A DNA stretch of 16,116 nt from RPQK01 sp041946865. GTDB taxonomy: Bacteria; Acidobacteriota; UBA6911; RPQK01. The notes under the pieces were generated by a model. That model was not told the DNA's origin and searched no databases. It was given only the letters and a program-made list of their open reading frames with translations. A program made the position numbers and the translations under genes. Numbering within the stretch: the stretch's first letter is position 1; each line of letters opens with the position of its first letter. Location: positions 1 through 16,116 of the forward strand of contig JBHGBF010000117.1 of assembly GCA_041946865.1 (NCBI GenBank). Direction: 5' to 3'. Positions 13,366 through 16,116 of the stretch are shown here, piece by piece.

Positions 13366-14723
13366 AGACCGCCCGCCCCAGCGCGACCGGCATTCGCACC
13401 GTCAACTACCCGCAGATTCCGGAAGAGCTGCTCCCGAACGGCATGTTGGTGCAGACGATCGAAGACCAGAGGTTTCCGATTGTCTCCGTTCAGGTCGCCT
13501 TTCCGGTCGGCCGGGTCCATAACCCCGACGACAACCTTTCGCTGCTCCAACTGGCAGTGGAATCGGTGAAGGAGGGGACGCAGTCTCGTGATGCGCGGAC
13601 GATTGCCGACCAGATGGACTACTGGTCCATACATTACTCGAGCGAGCTTTTCATGGAGAGCACTCTGTACTCGATTCGGGTGCTCCAAAGACATCTCGAG
13701 CGCGGGCTCGACCTCCTGAGCGACCTTCTCCGGCGCCCTGTTTTCCCTACGGACGAGCTCGAAAAGACCCGTCAGCGTTGGACGAGCGTTCTCCAGGCGC
13801 AACGGGCCCAGCCGGATTTTCTCGCCAGCGAACGAGCCTACCTGACCTGCTTTGAAGGGCATCCGTACTCAAAGAGCACGGTGCCGATCGAGCACCTGCG
13901 CCAGGCTACCAGGGACGGCCTGCTTGACAGCTATGCCCGCAATTATATTCCGGACGGCGCGCTGATCCTTTTCGCAGGTGCCGTCTCGCACAAAGAAAGC
14001 GTAGAACTGGCGAGGCGGTTTTTCGGGGACTGGAAACCGGGCGCGGCTGAGCGGATCAGGTACTCTGCCGCTGCCTCACGGCCTGGGAGCATCCTCCTGG
14101 TCGATCGTCCGGCCTCGGTTCAGTCGAAAATTCTCGTCGCCTCCCGTGCCTTGCCCGTCACCGATCCCGGAATGGTCGCGCTTCGTTTGGCCAACCAGAT
14201 GCTGGGGGGCAGTGCCAGCGCCCGGCTTTTCCTGAAGCTGCGCGAGGAGAAAGGGTACACGTACGGGGCGTACAGCAGGTTGAAAACTTACCGCGAAGAC
14301 GGCCTGTTGCTGGTGAGTACGGGAGTGCGGTCCGAGGTGACGGGCCGAGCCGTTGGCGAAATCCTGCGGGAATTGCATCGTATGACAGAGGATCTGCCCT
14401 CGGACGAGGAGCTGTCACGCAGCCGGTCGGAAATCACCGGTGTCCTGATTCGCCAGATGGAAACGGCGGCGTCGATCGGTGCGCTCGAGCTCCGCCGGCG
14501 GCTTTGCGGCCTGCCACCCGATTATTACCGGACTCTTCCCTCGGCCTTGCAGCACGTGACTCCCGAAACGGTGCGGGCGATATCTCGCCAGGTTTTCGGC
14601 CGAAATCAGCCGGTCATCATCGTCGTTGGCGATCGCAAGGTGGTCGAAAATCAGTTGAAACATCTCGGCGTGATCGAGGTCTTCAACACCCAGGGAAAGC
14701 GCCTGTCAACGCCGCCTGCTTAA
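13362..14723 (+). CDS. M16 family non-catalytic partner subunit (453 aa)
   Basis: Homologous in fold to the preceding gene but without a zinc site: the position of HxxEH is occupied by Q63-L-A-V-E67 (SLLQLAVESVKEG). It keeps the substrate-binding motif of the partner subunit, R294 and Y301 in LREEKGYTYGAYSR. This matches the known two-gene M16B arrangement in which one subunit has zinc and the other supplies the Arg/Tyr pair, forming a heterodimer. Start is a TTG at 13362 in a TTGA overlap with the upstream stop, with GGAGGAGG 5-12 nt upstream, so the two are translated together. Length is normal. The loss of zinc ligands is a family feature, not decay. Confidence 0.93.
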   Translation: MKTARPSATGIRTVNYPQIPEELLPNGMLVQTIEDQRFPIVSVQVAFPVGRVHNPDDNLSLLQLAVESVKEGTQSRDARTIADQMDYWSIHYSSELFMESTLYSIRVLQRHLERGLDLLSDLLRRPVFPTDELEKTRQRWTSVLQAQRAQPDFLASERAYLTCFEGHPYSKSTVPIEHLRQATRDGLLDSYARNYIPDGALILFAGAVSHKESVELARRFFGDWKPGAAERIRYSAAASRPGSILLVDRPASVQSKILVASRALPVTDPGMVALRLANQMLGGSASARLFLKLREEKGYTYGAYSRLKTYREDGLLLVSTGVRSEVTGRAVGEILRELHRMTEDLPSDEELSRSRSEITGVLIRQMETAASIGALELRRRLCGLPPDYYRTLPSALQHVTPETVRAISRQVFGRNQPVIIVVGDRKVVENQLKHLGVIEVFNTQGKRLSTPPA

Positions 14724-14724
14724 G

Positions 14725-14741
14725 GCGCCTACATGAGGCGC
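14725..14741. other. intercistronic hairpin before the small TPR gene
   Basis: GCGCCT (14725-14730), an ACATG loop and AGGCGC (14736-14741) form a perfect 6-bp GC-rich stem. It begins just after the stop of the M16 gene and ends directly before the GGAGGAG ribosome site. It could stabilise an mRNA end or modulate access to that site. No T-run follows, so it is not a clear terminator. Confidence 0.5.
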
Positions 14742-14756
14742 GGAGGAGAATAGACC

Positions 14757-15080
14757 ATGCTGGCCTCAGAGCACTACGGAAAGGGAATGGATCACTTTTC
14801 GGAAGACCGGCTGGACGAAGCGATTGCCGAATTTCATCGGGCGGTGGAACTGGAACCGGGGTACGCGGACGCCCTGCACGCGCTGGCGATGTGCTATTAC
14901 CACAAGGGCGATTACGACGGGGCAGTGGAATGGGGCGAGCGCTACCGCGAGGCGGATCCGGACAGTCCTCTCCCCTACACCAGTCTCTCCATGTTCTATC
15001 AGGCAAAAGGCATGATCGCGAAGGCCGAAGAGATGGGCGCGCGGGCTCAAGAAGCCGCGAGACGCGAGAAGGGCACATAG
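14757..15080 (+). CDS. small TPR-repeat protein (107 aa)
   Basis: Three tetratricopeptide units make up nearly all of the protein: about residues 1-34 (YGKGMDHFSEDRLDEAIAEFHRAVELEP), 35-68 (ALHALAMCYYHKGDYDGAVEWGERYREADP) and 69-102 (YTSLSMFYQAKGMIAKAEEMGARAQEAAR). These have the expected W/L-G-Y-A-F-A-P pattern, with A-E-LEP closing the first. No signal peptide, so a cytoplasmic adaptor is likely. GGAGGAG lies 8 nt before the ATG. It sits 33 bp after the M16 pair and 115 bp before the adenosine kinase. Confidence 0.88.
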   Translation: MLASEHYGKGMDHFSEDRLDEAIAEFHRAVELEPGYADALHALAMCYYHKGDYDGAVEWGERYREADPDSPLPYTSLSMFYQAKGMIAKAEEMGARAQEAARREKGT

Positions 15081-15195
15081 ACATCGCCTTTGAGAGTGCC
15101 GGGTAAGACGCCCCCCCTGCCAGGGGTAGCAGGCGCATCTGGCCGGCCTTTACCTATCGCTTTGCCGGGCGTCGGGTAGACGGACAGGAGGACCC

Positions 15196-15678
15196 ATGGA
15201 GCTAAAATCCGTACGACTTGACATTCCTGAAGGCTGTAATCTGATTCTCGGACAGACCCACTTCATCAAGACCGCGGAGGATTTGTACGAGATCATGATC
15301 GGATGCTCCGGGCAGGTGAAGTTCGGAGTGGCTTTTTGCGAGGCTTCCGGCCCCTGCCTGATCCGGGTATCAGGAAACGACGAGGGCTTGCAGTCGGTTG
15401 CGGTGAAAAACGCCCAGGCTCTGGCGGCCGGGCATACCTTTACTATTGTGCTGCGTGATGCCTTTCCCATCAACTTTCTGAACGCCATCAAGCAATGTCA
15501 GGAAGTCTGCTCGATTTTCTGCGCCACAGCCAATCCGGTTGAAGTGATCGTGGCTGAGACAGATCAGGGTTGCGGCGTGCTCGGAGTTGTCGACGGGAGC
15601 TCTCCGAAAGGCGTCGAGGGCCCCGACGAGGTCGCGCAGCGTAAACAGCTTCTGCGCCGGTTCGGCTACAAGCTGTGA
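15196..15678 (+). CDS. adenosine-specific kinase family protein (160 aa)
   Basis: Belongs to the adenosine-specific kinase family (PF04008), first described from archaea and present in some bacteria; members bind adenosine, and phosphorylation is the proposed activity. The family signatures are all visible: KFGVAFCEASGPCLIR (42-57), GNDEGLQ, then VCSIFCATANPVEVIVAETDQGCGVLGVVDG (104-134) and SPKGVE (136-141). The protein is rich in cysteines (C14, C37, C48, C54, C101, C105, C109 and C126). Length matches the family. The ATG at 15196 has AGGAGG 4 nt upstream. The next ORF overlaps its stop as GTGA, suggesting a functional partner. Catalysis is not fully established in the family, so the activity call is moderate. 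Confidence 0.92.
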   Translation: MELKSVRLDIPEGCNLILGQTHFIKTAEDLYEIMIGCSGQVKFGVAFCEASGPCLIRVSGNDEGLQSVAVKNAQALAAGHTFTIVLRDAFPINFLNAIKQCQEVCSIFCATANPVEVIVAETDQGCGVLGVVDGSSPKGVEGPDEVAQRKQLLRRFGYKL

Positions 15679-15917
15679 CGGCGGCGGACGGGAGAGATCG
15701 CATTTGCAAGGCCGCGCACGAAGCGTTGACAAAAGCCCAGAGGATGCGCCTCGATCCGGCGGGCTTTGCAGAGCTGCGCCATAGCACGATTGGCGTTTAC
15801 AAACACCCGCCTCAAGGCCGGAACTACAAACGGACGGCGGAACACCCCTCAACCGAGGACCTTTTGAACACCCTTGGAAGCGCAGGCGCTCGCTTAGTGG
15901 AGCTCCGAGCGGAGTAG
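15675..15917 (+). CDS. small ORF coupled to the adenosine kinase gene (80 aa)
   Basis: Begins with a GTG whose last bases overlap the TGA stop of the kinase gene (GTGA), a typical coupled start. The sequence has good coding-like codon use and no simple repeats. It is basic (RICKAAHEALTKAQRMR, HSTIGVYKHPPQGRNYKR) with a helical C-terminal part (EDLLNTLGSAGARLVELRAE). No family recognised, no signal peptide or membrane span. It may be a DNA- or RNA-binding or regulatory small protein, but this is only suggested by charge. A hairpin terminator follows at 15981. Confidence 0.5.
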   Translation: MTAADGRDRICKAAHEALTKAQRMRLDPAGFAELRHSTIGVYKHPPQGRNYKRTAEHPSTEDLLNTLGSAGARLVELRAE

Positions 15918-15980
15918 TCGGGACAACCCGGCGGGCCGCAGCGCCTCGTTGAGTGGTTCCCAGTCCCGTTTATTCCGCGA

Positions 15981-16007
15981 GGGTCGGCCGCTTTTTGCGG
16001 CCTACCC
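15981..16007. terminator. terminator-like hairpin between convergent genes
   Basis: GGGTCGGCCGC (15981-15991), a TTTTT loop and GCGGCCTACCC (15997-16007) pair over 11 bp with a single mismatch. It lies between the plus-strand kinase operon and the end of a minus-strand gene, so it may serve both. There is no long T-tail straight after the stem on either side. A second weaker stem TTTTCCC/GGGAAAA lies at 16030-16048. Confidence 0.55.
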
Positions 16008-16063
16008 TGGGTCACTGGGAGTTTAGGTTTTTTCCCTGTGGGGGAAAAGCAAAGGCGGCCTGA

Positions 16064-16116
16064 CTAGTCCCACACGTACCGTTCGTCGAAATCGACCTGG
16101 TATCGGCGAGGAAACT
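16064..16116 (-). CDS. C-terminal end of a gene cut by the window edge
   Basis: Reading the minus strand inward from the right edge gives FPRRYQVDFDERYVWD and a TAG stop at 16066-16064. The composition (alternating charged and aromatic residues, no rare codons) is convincingly protein-like, and it is convergent with the plus-strand operon across a terminator-like hairpin. Too little is visible to name a family. Confidence 0.5.
   Translation of the reverse strand, partial: FPRRYQVDFDERYVWD

Noticed and set aside
13362..14723. Second M16 gene as a decayed pseudogene because zinc ligands are missing.
   Set aside because: The frame is full-length, the R/Y partner motif is intact and such zinc-less partners are normal in M16B pairs.
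14504..15106. A 200-residue plus-strand open frame over the end of the second M16 gene and the TPR gene.
   Set aside because: It is Arg/Gly-rich and out of frame with two clear genes, so it is a shadow frame.
15114..15126. CCCCT/AGGGG hairpin upstream of the adenosine kinase as a riboswitch or terminator.
   Set aside because: Five base pairs in a C-rich run, with no conserved riboswitch pattern or T-tail.
16030..16048. A second terminator, TTTTCCC/GGGAAAA.
   Set aside because: On both strands the T-run is on the wrong side of or inside the stem, so it does not have intrinsic-terminator form.

Overview
The window looks like chromosome of a free-living, didermic, environmental bacterium of moderately high GC. 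Evidence includes an outer-membrane beta-barrel protein, signal peptides, an ECF sigma / anti-sigma pair, a bacterial single-RRM protein, paired M16 peptidases and many GTG/TTG starts. The gene mix and the secreted proteins of no known family would suit an uncultivated Acidobacteriota-like lineage, but that is an inference; no rRNA or other taxonomic marker is present. I see no tRNA, rRNA, CRISPR array, insertion sequence or prophage.

Left part (1-3851), all minus strand. From right to left: a B12-binding radical SAM enzyme with its own promoter, a 316-bp gap, a two-domain protein with a cold-shock-like N-terminus, a small ORF that is whole only if one base is removed, a membrane-anchored protein of unknown function, and perhaps the first codons of another gene at the window edge. 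Middle part (4155-7211): an RRM RNA-binding protein on the plus strand, facing a minus-strand operon of outer-membrane barrel, secreted TPR protein and a small protein with an internal duplication. A 307-bp divergent region follows, carrying a ten-copy 8-bp tandem array with inverted copies beside it.

Right part (7212-15917), almost all plus strand. An ECF sigma factor, a zinc-finger anti-sigma-like membrane protein and a Spy/CpxP-like periplasmic protein are coupled by 4-bp overlaps and look like an envelope-stress module. A methyltransferase on the minus strand runs tail to tail into them with 80 bp of overlap. Then come an AI-2E-family permease overlapping a THEP1-type NTPase by 44 bp, a secreted unknown, two M16 peptidase genes (one with a zinc site, one without) in a TTGA overlap, a small TPR protein, an adenosine-specific kinase and a coupled 80-residue ORF. 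A hairpin terminator lies between these and the last codons of a minus-strand gene at the right edge.

The most interesting non-coding signals are three plus-strand genes (7212, 9690, 11433) in which a TATNNT hexamer ends 6-8 nt before the ATG with no usable Shine-Dalgarno site, which suggests leaderless transcripts; two different short tandem arrays (8-bp and 7-bp units) in divergent promoter regions; and the inverted-repeat hairpins next to genes. The protein candidates most worth follow-up are the cold-shock-like two-domain protein, the duplicated 145-residue protein and the adenosine-kinase-coupled ORF. No complete new defence or biosynthetic system is evident.
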